Below, in pieces: positions 18,490-27,340 of a DNA stretch of 64,000 bases. The notes below the pieces were generated by a model. It did no database searches and was not told the origin of the DNA. It saw only the letters and a program-made list of their open reading frames with translations. Position 1 is the stretch's first letter; the number at the start of each line of letters is the position of its first letter. The stretch comes from Flagellimonas ochracea (GTDB lineage Bacteria > Bacteroidota > Bacteroidia > Flavobacteriales > Flavobacteriaceae): positions 248,001 through 312,000 of the forward strand of contig NZ_JAAABI010000002.1 of the NCBI RefSeq assembly GCF_009903685.1, given 5' to 3'. The position numbers and the translations under genes are program-made.

Positions 18490-19029
18490 TTATAGACTAT
18501 TTGTAAATTCTCTTTTTAATCCTTTTAATTTGTTTGCGATGCTGGCATCATACTGCAAGTCACCGACACGAAGGACAAAACCTCCGATGATGTTTTCATC
18601 AATTTTGTTTTCCACTGTGACTTTGTTGCCAGTTAGCTTTGTCACTTGGGCTAATATTTTCTTTTCCAGATCGGCGGTCAACGGAATGGCCGTAGTAACA
18701 TAAGCTACATCTTCACCTTTAAGTTTCTCATGAAGAATGATATATTTAAAGGCAACTTCCTGTAACATTGCGATCCTTTTGTTGTCAGTCAATGTGTTGA
18801 CGAGCCCTTTGGTGATCTCGTTTGACCCCTTGAAGATTTCCTGCAGTGCATTTCTCTTTGACTCCCCTTTTACAATTGGACTTCTCAAAAGGCTCTGCAA
18901 TTCCTCGCTTCCGGAAATTGTTTTGGCAATGCTACGCATGTCGTTTTCCACAGCTTCTGCCGCCTTCTTTTCGATGGCATAATCCAAAGTTGCTTTTGCA
19001 TAGCGTACCGCTGCCCTGTTCTGGTTCAT
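18490..19029 (-). CDS. atpH: F1 ATP synthase subunit delta
   Basis: The 179-residue delta subunit (OSCP homologue) sits on top of F1 and joins it to the b-subunit stalk. The N-terminal [20 protein letters not shown] helix and the C-terminal [30 protein letters not shown] stretch, which starts at about residue 134, are the family signatures. It lies between atpF (6 bp) and atpA (2 bp). Confidence 0.97.
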   Translation of the reverse strand: MNQNRAAVRYAKATLDYAIEKKAAEAVENDMRSIAKTISGSEELQSLLRSPIVKGESKRNALQEIFKGSNEITKGLVNTLTDNKRIAMLQEVAFKYIILHEKLKGEDVAYVTTAIPLTADLEKKILAQVTKLTGNKVTVENKIDENIIGGFVLRVGDLQYDASIANKLKGLKREFTNSL

Positions 19030-19035
19030 CTGCTC

Positions 19036-19536
19036 CTAGTTCAGTTTTATATCTCCCAACATATCTTCAATCAGCTTTTGCTGTTTTTTCTTGTCGGACA
19101 ACTCTTCTTTGATCACTTTTTCCGCTATATCCAATGAGAGGTTGGCCACTTGTGCCTTGATGTCGGCAACGGCGGCTTTCTTTTCACTTTCTATTGCAGC
19201 TTGGGCCTGCTTTATTATTTTGTCCCCTTCTACCTTGGACTGTTCCTTGGCTTCAGAAATGATTCCTTCCTTGATTTCCCGTGCTTCCTTCAACAAAACA
19301 TCTCTCTCGGCCCTGGCCTCTTTCAAAAGCTTTTCGCTATCGGCGGTGACATTCTGCATTTCTTTTTTAGCCTCTTCTGCAGCATCCAAGGCATTTTTAA
19401 TGCCCTCTTCTCGGTCGTTTACCGCTTTGAGAATAGGCTTCCATGCAAACTTCCAAAGGAGGAACAAAAGCAATGCGAACAAAAGGGTCTGCCAAAAAAA
19501 CAATCCCAACGAAAACTCTTCCAATAACTTTTCCAT
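19036..19536 (-). CDS. atpF: F0 ATP synthase subunit b
   Basis: The 166-residue subunit has one N-terminal membrane helix (about residues 10-30, GLFFWQTLLFALLLFLLWKF) followed by a long charged coiled coil. It forms the peripheral stalk that holds F1 against rotation. The FAWKPILKAVNDREEGIKNA segment after the membrane helix is typical of bacterial b subunits. It follows atpE by 82 bp and precedes atpH by 6 bp. Confidence 0.97.
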   Translation of the reverse strand: MEKLLEEFSLGLFFWQTLLFALLLFLLWKFAWKPILKAVNDREEGIKNALDAAEEAKKEMQNVTADSEKLLKEARAERDVLLKEAREIKEGIISEAKEQSKVEGDKIIKQAQAAIESEKKAAVADIKAQVANLSLDIAEKVIKEELSDKKKQQKLIEDMLGDIKLN

Positions 19537-19618
19537 ATTCTAGAATCTTTATTTCATTGATTTTTAAACAAGTGCATAGGCCGCAACCAACCGTTACGGC
19601 CTTCTGCCCAAATGTGGT

Positions 19619-19813
19619 TTAGCTTACCGCAAAAAGCGCGGCAAAACCAATACCTTCAATCAACGCTGCTGCAATCAACATCGCTGTTTGGATCTTTCCG
19701 TAAGCTTCAGGCTGACGGGCAATGGCCTCCATAGCAGAACCACCGATTCTACCAATACCAAGACCAACACCTATAACCACCAAACCTGCACCTACCATTA
19801 CTGGAATTTCCAT
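19619..19813 (-). CDS. atpE: F0 ATP synthase subunit c
   Basis: The 64-residue hairpin protein forms the rotor ring. Two hydrophobic helices flank the polar loop ARQPE (residues 32-36). The ion-binding carboxylate is Glu53 in ALIEGIGF. The residue after it is Gly, not the Ser-Thr pair typical of sodium-specific rings, so proton coupling is likely. The first helix shows the GVGLGIGRIGG glycine pattern that packs the ring. A repeat element lies between this gene and atpB. Confidence 0.97.
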   Translation of the reverse strand: MEIPVMVGAGLVVIGVGLGIGRIGGSAMEAIARQPEAYGKIQTAMLIAAALIEGIGFAALFAVS

Positions 19814-19850
19814 ATCTATCTAGTTTAAAAATTAAAAATTCAATTTTAGA

Positions 19851-19899
19851 CACTTCTCGACTGCTCCTTCGACTGCGCTCAGGACGACATCTTGAAGTG
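19851..19899. repeat. REP-like palindromic element between atpB and atpE
   Basis: A short element bounded by CACTTC (19851-19856) and GAAGTG (19894-19899). It contains CCTTCGACTGCGCTCAGG (19866-19883), the exact inverse of the core at 16870-16887. TCGACTG occurs twice in it. No ORF is present. It is the second copy of the same repeat family within the atp operon. Confidence 0.72.
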
Positions 19900-19906
19900 A
19901 CAATTC

Positions 19907-21043
19907 CTAAAGATGTGCCAATTCTGGCTCATCGTCGTGACCATGGTCATGCTCCTCGGAAGCAAATCCGAAATACAGGGCACTCAACATAGTGAATATA
20001 TAGGCTTGTAGCAGTGCCACAAGTACTTCAATCAGCATAATTGCGAAAGCCAGGCCAAATGACAATGGGCTTCCAATCCAGCTCTTGAAAATGAACATCA
20101 ACCCAATCAAACTACCAATAACGATGTGACCTGCCTGCATGTTTGCATACAAACGAATCAGAAGTGAAAAGGGTTTGATGATAAGTCCCAATAATTCAAT
20201 AGGGACCAATATTATATATAAAGGTATTTTTCCGTACCATGGCAAAGAGTCGCCCAATGGATTGAACTGGTGCATCCAATAATCCTTGGTTCCCGTAAAG
20301 TTGGTGATCACGAAGGTCAGGATGGCCAAGGCCGTGGTAATCGCAATATTGCCAGTCACATTAACTCCAAATGGAGTCATGCCAAACATGTTCAAAAACC
20401 ATATAAAGAAAAATATGGTCAATAGGAACGGCATGTATTTTTTGTATCGCTTCTCTCCAATATTTGGTCTGGCGATATCATCCCTTATATAAAGGACTAT
20501 GGGTTCGAAGAAACGACCTATTCCTGTAGGAACACCATTGTTCTTTGCGTAAGATCTTGCCAAACTAGAAAACAACCAAAGCATCAACAAACCTGTAATA
20601 ATAATCATCATTACGTTTTTGGTGATTGAAAAGTCCAACGGCTTTGCATTCGTGGGGTGGTGGTCTTCATCATAATTGATGGTGCCCTCAGCATCCGTTT
20701 TGTATATCTTGGAATGGTAAAGTTTATAATATTGCCCATCAACCTCAGCCAAGGTCTCACCGTGGTGGAACTGTGAAGAGGAAAATACTTTAAGACCATC
20801 ATCCCACAAAATTACCGGTAGCGGAAATCCCACATATTTGTGCTCTCCGTTTTCCTTGGTATAAGAGAAAAGGGAGAAGTCATGTGAATCTTTAAGGTGA
20901 TGGGAGATGTATTCCTTAATTTCTGTTTTTAAGTCCTTGCCTTGCTCACCGTGCTGCTCGTTTTCCTTTTCTGCTGGAAAAGCGAATTGGGTCGTAAAAA
21001 GCATTGCAACAAGCAGAAATCTGGTAAAAAAAGTTTTTCGCAT
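19907..21043 (-). CDS. atpB: F0 ATP synthase subunit a, with N-terminal periplasmic extension
   Basis: I take the ATG at 21043 as start because it begins a signal peptide (MRKTFFTRFLLVAMLFTTQFAFPA). The frame is open further to 21154. The product of 378 residues is longer than E. coli AtpB because of a roughly 140-residue His- and charge-rich N-terminal region predicted to be periplasmic, as is usual in Bacteroidota. The C-terminal membrane part holds the essential Arg in LIRLYANMQAGHIV. It also contains the VLVALLQAYIFTMLSALYFG helix and ends in a His/Asp-rich tail (EEHDHGHDDE). It forms the proton half-channels with the c ring. Confidence 0.96.
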   Translation of the reverse strand: MRKTFFTRFLLVAMLFTTQFAFPAEKENEQHGEQGKDLKTEIKEYISHHLKDSHDFSLFSYTKENGEHKYVGFPLPVILWDDGLKVFSSSQFHHGETLAEVDGQYYKLYHSKIYKTDAEGTINYDEDHHPTNAKPLDFSITKNVMMIIITGLLMLWLFSSLARSYAKNNGVPTGIGRFFEPIVLYIRDDIARPNIGEKRYKKYMPFLLTIFFFIWFLNMFGMTPFGVNVTGNIAITTALAILTFVITNFTGTKDYWMHQFNPLGDSLPWYGKIPLYIILVPIELLGLIIKPFSLLIRLYANMQAGHIVIGSLIGLMFIFKSWIGSPLSFGLAFAIMLIEVLVALLQAYIFTMLSALYFGFASEEHDHGHDDEPELAHL

Positions 21044-21137
21044 TTCGCTCAAAAAATATCGGTCTCTGAAAATCGGTGCAAATGTAAGCCATTCTCTTAA
21101 AAAGAAAAAAGCTTTCAAACTTTTATTTTCAAGGATT

Positions 21138-21554
21138 TTAGGAGGTCTTTCCATCGTCCGTTTCCTCCATGTTTTTCAACATTTTAGATACGAAATAGGT
21201 CTCCCAAAAAAGAGATAGTGCATAAGGAACAAAAAATGCAGCAAATTCCAGGGTGGATATGTCCCCGTCTTTTTTATAAGTGGGATAGAACAAAAGAAAG
21301 AAAAACACGAATTTTAAAAGACTTCCTGCCATAAACAAAAAACCTATTTGATTCCTCAATTTAAGCCTGAAGCGATACAACAAAACGAAAATAAGTGCGG
21401 CCAAAAAACCGTTTACAACATAAGATTGAACAATTAAATTTTCAAAAGCTGGGTTGCCTTGAGCATATAGGATAAAGGTGTGTACAGCAAATGCGATGAG
21501 CAAGGAGGCATCGAGCAACAGTAAAAACTTGGCGGTCAAATTTAACTTTGTCAT
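21138..21554 (-). CDS. DUF6168-like membrane protein of the atp operon
   Basis: The 138-residue protein has about four membrane helices (for example FLLLLDASLLIAFAVHTFIL and FLAALIFVLLY) and a charged, cytoplasmic C-terminus. It occupies the place between the AtpZ/I-like gene and atpB that a DUF6168 protein holds in flavobacterial atp operons; the family name is from memory of that context. AtpI-like proteins help c-ring assembly, and this protein may do likewise, but no direct evidence is visible. Its start abuts the stop of the AtpZ/I-like gene (1 bp shared). Confidence 0.7.
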   Translation of the reverse strand: MTKLNLTAKFLLLLDASLLIAFAVHTFILYAQGNPAFENLIVQSYVVNGFLAALIFVLLYRFRLKLRNQIGFLFMAGSLLKFVFFFLLFYPTYKKDGDISTLEFAAFFVPYALSLFWETYFVSKMLKNMEETDDGKTS

Positions 21555-21781
21555 CAGTATTTAATCTTTTTTAACTGCTGCAAAACTAGCCAAATAGAAA
21601 TTGCCACTCCGGCAAGAGTGGCAATTACGGTGAAAATATTCTTTTCATTTTGGTACTGGGTATCCAACCATTTTCCGCCCTGTACGGACAGATAGATGAT
21701 TATGCCCATTTCGAAAGCAATACCTGTAAGTATCGCTGCATTTTTAAAGCTGTTCTTTTTAGGAGGCTTTTGCGGGCTCAT
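21554..21781 (-). CDS. AtpZ/AtpI-family small membrane protein
   Basis: The start at 21781 (MSPQKPPKKNSFKNAAILTG) gives 75 residues. The frame is open further, to 21898, but the extra residues overlap the bactofilin gene and do not look like family sequence. Two membrane helices are present: AAILTGIAFEMGIIIYLSVQGG and FTVIATLAGVAISIWLVLQQL, with GGKWLDTQY between them as in AtpZ/AtpI. These proteins promote c-ring assembly and possibly Mg uptake near ATP synthase. The chosen start still overlaps the bactofilin stop by 23 bp. Confidence 0.85.
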   Translation of the reverse strand: MSPQKPPKKNSFKNAAILTGIAFEMGIIIYLSVQGGKWLDTQYQNEKNIFTVIATLAGVAISIWLVLQQLKKIKY

Positions 21782-22193
21782 TGGTTTTGGCAGTCTGCAT
21801 TTTTTGCGGAGGGGGTGTTGATGTGGCAACATGGCCCTTGCCCATTGTACAGGCTGCATTAAATGTGGCCCCGGGTTCAACAGCAAGTTTGGCCACACTC
21901 ACCGTGCCCTCTATTAAGGCTGAGGCCTTCAACGAAAGTAAGTCTTTTACAACGAGTTCTCCGTTAAACTTTCCTTCAATGTCGGCATTTACACATTCTA
22001 CTTTTCCATTGATGTATCCATCTTTTCCAATCACCACTTTTCCGGAGGTTGTCACGTTGCCTTCCAGCTTTCCATCAATTCTAAAATCGGCCTCGGAAGT
22101 GATATCTCCTTTGATCTTGGTGTTCTTTTCTATTCGATTGGGCTGTCCGCCAAATTCATTCATAGGTCGGGGTTTTTTGTTGTCAGAAAACAT
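21759..22193 (-). CDS. Bactofilin-family polymer-forming protein
   Basis: The 144-residue protein has the bactofilin (DUF583) core of right-handed beta-helix repeats from about residue 18 to 110: NTKIKGDITSEADFRIDGKL, then VVIGKDGYINGKVE and so on at 17-18 residue spacing. The ends are unstructured, with a Pro/Thr-rich tail. Bactofilins polymerise without nucleotide and act as scaffolds in cell shape. It begins 8 bp after sprE and overlaps the AtpZ/I-like gene, so it is translated in the same leftward operon. Confidence 0.93.
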   Translation of the reverse strand: MFSDNKKPRPMNEFGGQPNRIEKNTKIKGDITSEADFRIDGKLEGNVTTSGKVVIGKDGYINGKVECVNADIEGKFNGELVVKDLLSLKASALIEGTVSVAKLAVEPGATFNAACTMGKGHVATSTPPPQKMQTAKTNEPAKAS

Positions 22194-22200
22194 TTGTGTT

Positions 22201-24759
22201 CTAGGGTTTTGGGGTTAAATTTTGCGCTTTATATGAATCTAAGTTTTTGTGTACTTGAATGATTTTGTAATTGTTGGATAAAACTACAAAATTCTCATCT
22301 TTGATACGGTAGTCCTTATTGTTTTTTATAAGCTCTGCGAAGCCCAGGGCAAAATCTTTGGATTTGAATCCATGCACCACTACAAATTGGTCTTCCAGGT
22401 TATAAATATCCTTTGAGGTCACATTTTTATAATTGAGGTCATCAATTGCCTCCTCAAGTCGCTTTTTTAATTGCAATGCTCTTTCATTGTCCTTTATTTT
22501 AAAAGGAAACACCACTTTCCAATTTCCGGTTCCAGAACTTACTGTTTCATCGGAAAATTCCTTGTTCTGAAGCTTTGGCAATTGACTCCCAACGATATCC
22601 TCAGCTTTCTTCCCTTCTGGATTATTTGGATAGGTCAATGCAACGTAATTGAGCGCTTCCTTAAACGCTTCAAACCCTTGCAGGCGACCGATAGCATTGG
22701 CTTTTAGCATTTCGAACTTGGGTACAATGGGGTCTCCCGTAAATTTGTTGATATATGCCTCTGCTTGGGTAATGACTTGCAGAAATTCCTGTTGTTCGTA
22801 TAGTCTGTAAAGGGTTGCATACCTTGCATCGGGGCTATCTGTATTTCCTTCCAAAATGGCCTGCGGATTCAAAAGAATCTCGGCATAGCGGGTGTTGGGA
22901 TGGTTGGTAATGATTTCTTGCCTCATGTTCTGCATCAAAGGGCTTCCATTTTCTTCATAGATTTTGTAGAGGTTATATTTTGATGGCAAAATCAATCTTT
23001 CCTCTGGGTTGGAAGCCAATACACGCTCCAGCTTGGATGCGGCCAAAAGATTGTCCTTAAATTTTTCCTTATAAATAAGGCCCAATTGGTAGTTTGCGAA
23101 ATTTCGTTCTGTCCTCAAGCTATCTATTACCGAAATTTCGGTGGGCACCTGTTGCAAATAATAATCCAAAGAATATTTTTCGTCGTCACTTGGTTGTGCC
23201 GCTTGGGTGACATTGGTTACTTCTTCGCCAGTGGCTTCAGAGACCAGCGTTCTACTTTTGTTGCTCCAACGCCAATCATCCTCCAATTCGCGATTGCCCC
23301 AACGGGTTTTGAAATCGTTCTTTCCGTATCCCAGACTGGTTATGTTATAAAAATAAAACTTGCCCTTGTTCTCCTTGCCTCCCTGGCTCTGGGCAAAGGT
23401 GGCAAAACCAGCGGTGGTCCGTTTTAGTTCCGCTTCTGCGGCTGCCTCCTCTTTTCGCCTTAATTCGGAGATATAATCTTCGAAATAGGCCTTGCGCTCT
23501 TCCACTGGCATTTCATAAATCGTGATTACACTGTCAGCATATTGCACAACATCTTCGTACTTGATTACATCTTCCAGGTTGTCCAATTTCTTTTTTATAT
23601 TTCTATAAATCTTGGTGTTCTCTGTAAGGTTTGTCAAGGTGCTATCGTAATACGCTCCCGCTGTTTTATATTTGTCCTTTTCAAAATAATACTCTGCCAA
23701 GCTTTGGTAGTTGAGCGCATTTAATTTGCGTTCTCCCTGTGTGGCCCTAAGGGACTTGTTATAGTAGACCAAAGCGAGACTATCGGATTCATTCTTCAAA
23801 TGAAATTGTGCAACTTCCCGATAAATTTTGTCCAAAAAGGGCCGATTTTCACGGTTCTCTTCCAAGTCCGTCAAGTATTCCAACATCGCTTCTTTGTTGG
23901 TGTCGGTAAACTCTGTGTTTTGAATTTTTTTCAAATGGGCGTTCACCATGTACACCCTTGGGGATTTGCGATTTAAGGCAATGACCTTATCAAAGGCGTA
24001 GTTGGCGCTGTCCTTATGTCCCAATTGATTGTACAACTGCCCGATGATGAACAAATATCTACCTTTTTCTGGGTTCTTTTTGGTATATGCCTGAGCTATT
24101 TTCAGTTTTTGAATGGCAGTGTCTGGCACCTTAAGGTTGATGTAGCACTGGGCCAAAACAGCATTGGCATCTGCATATTCCTGATTTTTTAAGGACTCAT
24201 ATTTGAAAAGTCTTTTCAGGTTTTTGATTGCTACTTCAGGATTATCCAAACGCATGTTCGTTTTTTCCCTCCAAATGGTGGCCTCGTTCAACTTATTGCT
24301 CTCCACATATTTTCGTAGTATGTAGTTGAATGCTTCCAAAGCTGGAATATAGCGTTGGTCGAAGTAACGGGCTTTGCCCAAGAGCAAAAAGGCCTCATCA
24401 GTCTGAGGGTTGCGTTCCTCATCCTTAATGTCCATGCTGTGCTTTTGAATGGCCTTGGTGGCCTTTTCCTCAGCTAGAATAAAGTTGGGGTTGTTATCTT
24501 CAGAGTCCAGTTTTACATCATCGGAAACTTCTAGACGCTCCACGGGAAGTATTTCCCAAAAATCATCCCGGTACGAAGAGTTCAATTCTTCCTGACCTTG
24601 TTCAAAAGCAATATTCCCATTATACAGGGTATTGTACTTGGTATTTAGGGCGTGCCAATTGCGATTTATGAAACGGTCCTTTTTCGTGGAACATCCACTA
24701 AAAAACAGCCCCATGACAGCGGTAACGATAAATAGAAATCTTTGAAGCTTCAAAATCAA
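22201..24759 (-). CDS. sprE: Type IX secretion system periplasmic lipoprotein SprE/PorW
   Basis: The 852-residue protein has a lipoprotein signal (RFLFIVTAVMGLFFSGC, lipidated Cys at about residue 23), followed by the characteristic STKKDRFINRNWHALNTKYN and VERLEVSDD segments of SprE/PorW. Many TPR-like helical repeats fill the rest (for example DTAIQKLKIAQAYTKKNPEKG). In Flavobacterium and Porphyromonas this protein is needed for type IX secretion and gliding, and links PorN-type core proteins to the outer membrane. The remaining T9SS genes are not in the window. It opens the leftward run leading to bactofilin and atp genes. Confidence 0.92.
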   Translation of the reverse strand: MILKLQRFLFIVTAVMGLFFSGCSTKKDRFINRNWHALNTKYNTLYNGNIAFEQGQEELNSSYRDDFWEILPVERLEVSDDVKLDSEDNNPNFILAEEKATKAIQKHSMDIKDEERNPQTDEAFLLLGKARYFDQRYIPALEAFNYILRKYVESNKLNEATIWREKTNMRLDNPEVAIKNLKRLFKYESLKNQEYADANAVLAQCYINLKVPDTAIQKLKIAQAYTKKNPEKGRYLFIIGQLYNQLGHKDSANYAFDKVIALNRKSPRVYMVNAHLKKIQNTEFTDTNKEAMLEYLTDLEENRENRPFLDKIYREVAQFHLKNESDSLALVYYNKSLRATQGERKLNALNYQSLAEYYFEKDKYKTAGAYYDSTLTNLTENTKIYRNIKKKLDNLEDVIKYEDVVQYADSVITIYEMPVEERKAYFEDYISELRRKEEAAAEAELKRTTAGFATFAQSQGGKENKGKFYFYNITSLGYGKNDFKTRWGNRELEDDWRWSNKSRTLVSEATGEEVTNVTQAAQPSDDEKYSLDYYLQQVPTEISVIDSLRTERNFANYQLGLIYKEKFKDNLLAASKLERVLASNPEERLILPSKYNLYKIYEENGSPLMQNMRQEIITNHPNTRYAEILLNPQAILEGNTDSPDARYATLYRLYEQQEFLQVITQAEAYINKFTGDPIVPKFEMLKANAIGRLQGFEAFKEALNYVALTYPNNPEGKKAEDIVGSQLPKLQNKEFSDETVSSGTGNWKVVFPFKIKDNERALQLKKRLEEAIDDLNYKNVTSKDIYNLEDQFVVVHGFKSKDFALGFAELIKNNKDYRIKDENFVVLSNNYKIIQVHKNLDSYKAQNLTPKP

Positions 24760-24871
24760 CGGTGATCGTGTGTATTCTTAACTGAAAAAATCATGGAATA
24801 TTATAGGCCCCATCGATAAAAAGCAAGAATTTTTCTACCTGTTTTCATTTTCTTTCTTCCAATGACACCTG

Positions 24872-25882
24872 TCAAAGCATGGCTCGTTCCAAATTGGCGT
24901 GCTCCCTGTTGTATTTACTCCTATAGGCAACGGGTGACAATCCCACATATTTCTTGAAAACGCTCCTGAATGCTTTTTGATCCATATACCCTACTTGGTA
25001 CATGACTTCACTAACATTTTGTGCCGTAGATTCCAAACTGCGTTTGGCGGCCTCTATCTTCACGCGTTGAATATACTGCGAAGGTGTATTTTGGGTGGCT
25101 TTCTTAAACCTCCGTACAAAATTTCGATTGCTTATGGCATATTTTTCCGCCAGTTGTCCCACAGATATTTTGTCCTGCACGTTTTTTTCAATATAGTTTT
25201 GGGCTTCTTTGATCGCTTCATCCTCATGATCTTTTTGTCCTTGAAAAATGGCAAACTGGTTTTGGTCCTCTCGATCAATTTCTATTTCAAAGTATTTTGA
25301 GATATGGATTGCCGCTGCACGGCCACAGTATTTTTCAATTAGGTGCAGCATCAAATTCAAAAAGGAAAAGGCACCGCCACTGGTGTAAATTCCGTCCTCA
25401 TCTGTAACAATCTTGTTGGAGACCAAATTTACCTCCGGGTACAATTTTCTAAAAACTTCCATCCCGGCCCAATGTGTAGCACATTGTTTACCGTCCACAA
25501 GCCCTGTTTTTGCCAAAACAAAGGCTCCCATGCACATGCTCGCCACCTCTGTCCCATGAGTGTTTCTTTGTTGCAAAATCCAAGGGATAAAGCCCTCGTT
25601 TTGCTCCAAATCTTCCATAAGCTTTTTGGGGCGAAGTGCCGGAATCATGATCAAATCGGTTTTTTCGATCTCATCGATTGTACTGTCACAATGAATGCTG
25701 AAAAGGCCATCGTACAGTGAATGGTCATAATCCAAGCCCACTAAATGAACATCAAAATAATTGTTGTTCCTCGTTCCCGACTGTATCAAAAAATCATTGG
25801 TGGCCATCAAAATTTTATATGGCCCTACTACACTGCTCAATATGGAATTGCCCCTTGGCACTAAGATGCTCACATGTTTCAT
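24872..25882 (-). CDS. GlxA-type transcriptional regulator (DJ-1/PfpI plus AraC HTH)
   Basis: The ATG at 25882 (MKHVSILVPRGNSILSSVVG) fits the family N-terminus; the frame is open to 25972. The 336-residue protein has a DJ-1/PfpI-like domain (about 1-200) with CMGAFVLAKTGL at the nucleophile-elbow position. A C-terminal AraC double helix-turn-helix follows (about 225-325): ISVGQLAEKYAISNRNFVRR and NVSEVMYQVGYMDQKAFRSV. Such proteins activate catabolic or detoxification genes; the inducer and targets are unknown. It is divergent from a small-protein gene cluster at 25994. Confidence 0.9.
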   Translation of the reverse strand: MKHVSILVPRGNSILSSVVGPYKILMATNDFLIQSGTRNNNYFDVHLVGLDYDHSLYDGLFSIHCDSTIDEIEKTDLIMIPALRPKKLMEDLEQNEGFIPWILQQRNTHGTEVASMCMGAFVLAKTGLVDGKQCATHWAGMEVFRKLYPEVNLVSNKIVTDEDGIYTSGGAFSFLNLMLHLIEKYCGRAAAIHISKYFEIEIDREDQNQFAIFQGQKDHEDEAIKEAQNYIEKNVQDKISVGQLAEKYAISNRNFVRRFKKATQNTPSQYIQRVKIEAAKRSLESTAQNVSEVMYQVGYMDQKAFRSVFKKYVGLSPVAYRSKYNREHANLERAML

Positions 25883-25993
25883 AACCAAATGTTTTAACCT
25901 TATAAAGGTAATGGGAATAGTTGGCAGAATCAACCCTATAAACTGGCTTGTTTTGCCATATAGTTGCCGCATATCCTTTAGTAGCTTTGGGAA

Positions 25994-26308
25994 ATGGAGC
26001 TTGAAAGATTTTTGGAAATCCGAAAAGTCATGTGTGCTGAAAATCCACTGGTGACGGAAGGCAAAATGATGCGTTCTCCTGCCATAAAATATAATGGAAG
26101 CGTCTTTGCCTTTTTATCACGTCAGCACAAAATGGTCTTTAAACTGGGAAAGGATTATCCAGATGAGGTTTTGGGTGTCCCACGTTCCCCATTCAATCCC
26201 TTTAAGACCAAAAAACCTCTGGCAGGTTGGTATGAACTGGGTTTTGGGCACCAAGAAAAATGGGGAGCATTTGCCGCAAAAGCGTTGGAAAAAATAAAAT
26301 CGGAATAG
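25994..26308 (+). CDS. Small conserved hypothetical protein, possibly TfoX-like fold
   Basis: This 104-residue protein has no motif that I can assign firmly. The stretch MMRSPAIKYNGSVFAFLS followed by KMVFKLGKDYPDEVLG resembles the glycine-containing beta core of TfoX_N/MmcQ-like proteins (usually MFGxxxxxxxGxxFA). The C-terminus WYELGFGHQEKWGAFAAKA fits the end of such proteins. The next gene, 2 bp downstream, is a clear TfoX_N protein, so these may be diverged paralogues. The start at 25994 is an ATG; no signal peptide or membrane helix. Confidence 0.6.
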   Translation: MELERFLEIRKVMCAENPLVTEGKMMRSPAIKYNGSVFAFLSRQHKMVFKLGKDYPDEVLGVPRSPFNPFKTKKPLAGWYELGFGHQEKWGAFAAKALEKIKSE

Positions 26309-26310
26309 CT

Positions 26311-26646
26311 ATGGGCACAAAAGGAGAAAAAGCCACATCAAAGGGTAGATTGGTAACAGAATTACTGGTATCCAAGCTGGATGTGATTGATAAGATTTCA
26401 TCCAAGAAAATGTTTGGTGGCCATGGTATTTTTCGTCAAGGTAAAATGTTCGCCTTGGTAAATTCCAGAGGTATTGTCCATTTTAGGACAAATGATTCGT
26501 CATACAAAAAATACGAAGCGCAGGGGTTTGAAAAACACCGAAGAATGCCATATCATGCTGTTCCAGACAAAGTGTTCGACAACCCAGAAACCCTATTGGA
26601 TTGGGCCAAGGAGGCCATTGCACTATCAAAAAATAATACGAGATGA
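26311..26646 (+). CDS. TfoX N-terminal-domain protein
   Basis: Starting at the ATG at 26311 (MGTKGEKATSKGRLV), the 111-residue product has the TfoX_N signature KKMFGGHGIFRQGKMFALVN followed by HFRTNDSSYKKYEAQG. It ends in MPYHAVPDKVFDNPETLLDWAKEA, also typical of the domain. TfoX/Sxy regulates competence in gamma-proteobacteria, but stand-alone TfoX_N proteins in Bacteroidota have no established function. The stop overlaps the DUF2461 start by 4 bp (ATGA). Confidence 0.85.
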   Translation: MGTKGEKATSKGRLVTELLVSKLDVIDKISSKKMFGGHGIFRQGKMFALVNSRGIVHFRTNDSSYKKYEAQGFEKHRRMPYHAVPDKVFDNPETLLDWAKEAIALSKNNTR

Positions 26647-27302
26647 TCAATTCCGCTTACAGTTCATTTTTTAAGGAACTCTCCTCGAATAACCACAAGG
26701 AATGGTTTCATGCCAATAAGAAAAGATACGAGGCTGACGTGAAGAAACCTTTTTTGCATCTGTTGGAAGATTTGCTGCCTACATTAACAAGTTGGGATGA
26801 GAATATATTTTCCGATCCCAAAAAAGCCCTGTTCCGTATCAATCGAGACATCCGTTTTTCCAAGGACAAATCCCCCTATAACACAATTATGAAAGCAGGT
26901 TTTTCTGCTGGCGGAAGAAAATCGGAACTGCCGGGATATTACTTGGGCATTGATGCTGAAAATGTTCATGTTGGTGGTGGCCTTTTTATGATAAAACCCC
27001 CCGAATTAAAAAAAGTGAGAACATCAATCGCAAAGAATCCTGACACTTTTCTATCCATTGTTGAATCAAAGTCTTTTACCTCAAATTTTGGGAGATTGAA
27101 AGGTGAAAAAGCCAAACGATTGGACAAAGAGCTAATGAATGGGGCGAACCGTACCGATTTGATTTTTAATAAGCAGTTCTACGCTATGGCCGAATTTCCC
27201 TTAGAGCCATTTTATGAGTCAAAAAAGTTGGTCGATGAAATATTGGACCATTTCAAGGCCATTAAACCATTGAATTCCTATTTGCAGGAAGCATTGATAT
27301 AA
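26643..27302 (+). CDS. DUF2461 family protein
   Basis: The 219-residue protein matches DUF2461: NNHKEWFHANKKRYEADVKKP near the N-terminus, FRINRDIRFSKDKSPYNT in the middle, and GYYLGIDAENVHVGGGLF. No signal peptide or membrane helix is present. The family is widespread and sometimes annotated as TIGR02453, without known activity. It is translationally coupled to the TfoX-like gene, and the three small genes from 25994 appear to form one operon. Confidence 0.9.
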   Translation: MINSAYSSFFKELSSNNHKEWFHANKKRYEADVKKPFLHLLEDLLPTLTSWDENIFSDPKKALFRINRDIRFSKDKSPYNTIMKAGFSAGGRKSELPGYYLGIDAENVHVGGGLFMIKPPELKKVRTSIAKNPDTFLSIVESKSFTSNFGRLKGEKAKRLDKELMNGANRTDLIFNKQFYAMAEFPLEPFYESKKLVDEILDHFKAIKPLNSYLQEALI

Positions 27303-27340
27303 ATTCAAAGTTTATTTATTAATCATAAAACAGAAACAAA

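Noticed and set aside
19091..19543. Ser/Ala-rich open frame of 150 codons opposite atpF
   Set aside because: Its composition mirrors the Glu/Lys coiled coil of atpF on the other strand.
4968..26646. A competence island based on dprA and a TfoX-like gene
   Set aside because: The genes are 20 kb apart, no comEC or pilus genes are seen, and TfoX_N alone is not evidence of competence in this phylum.
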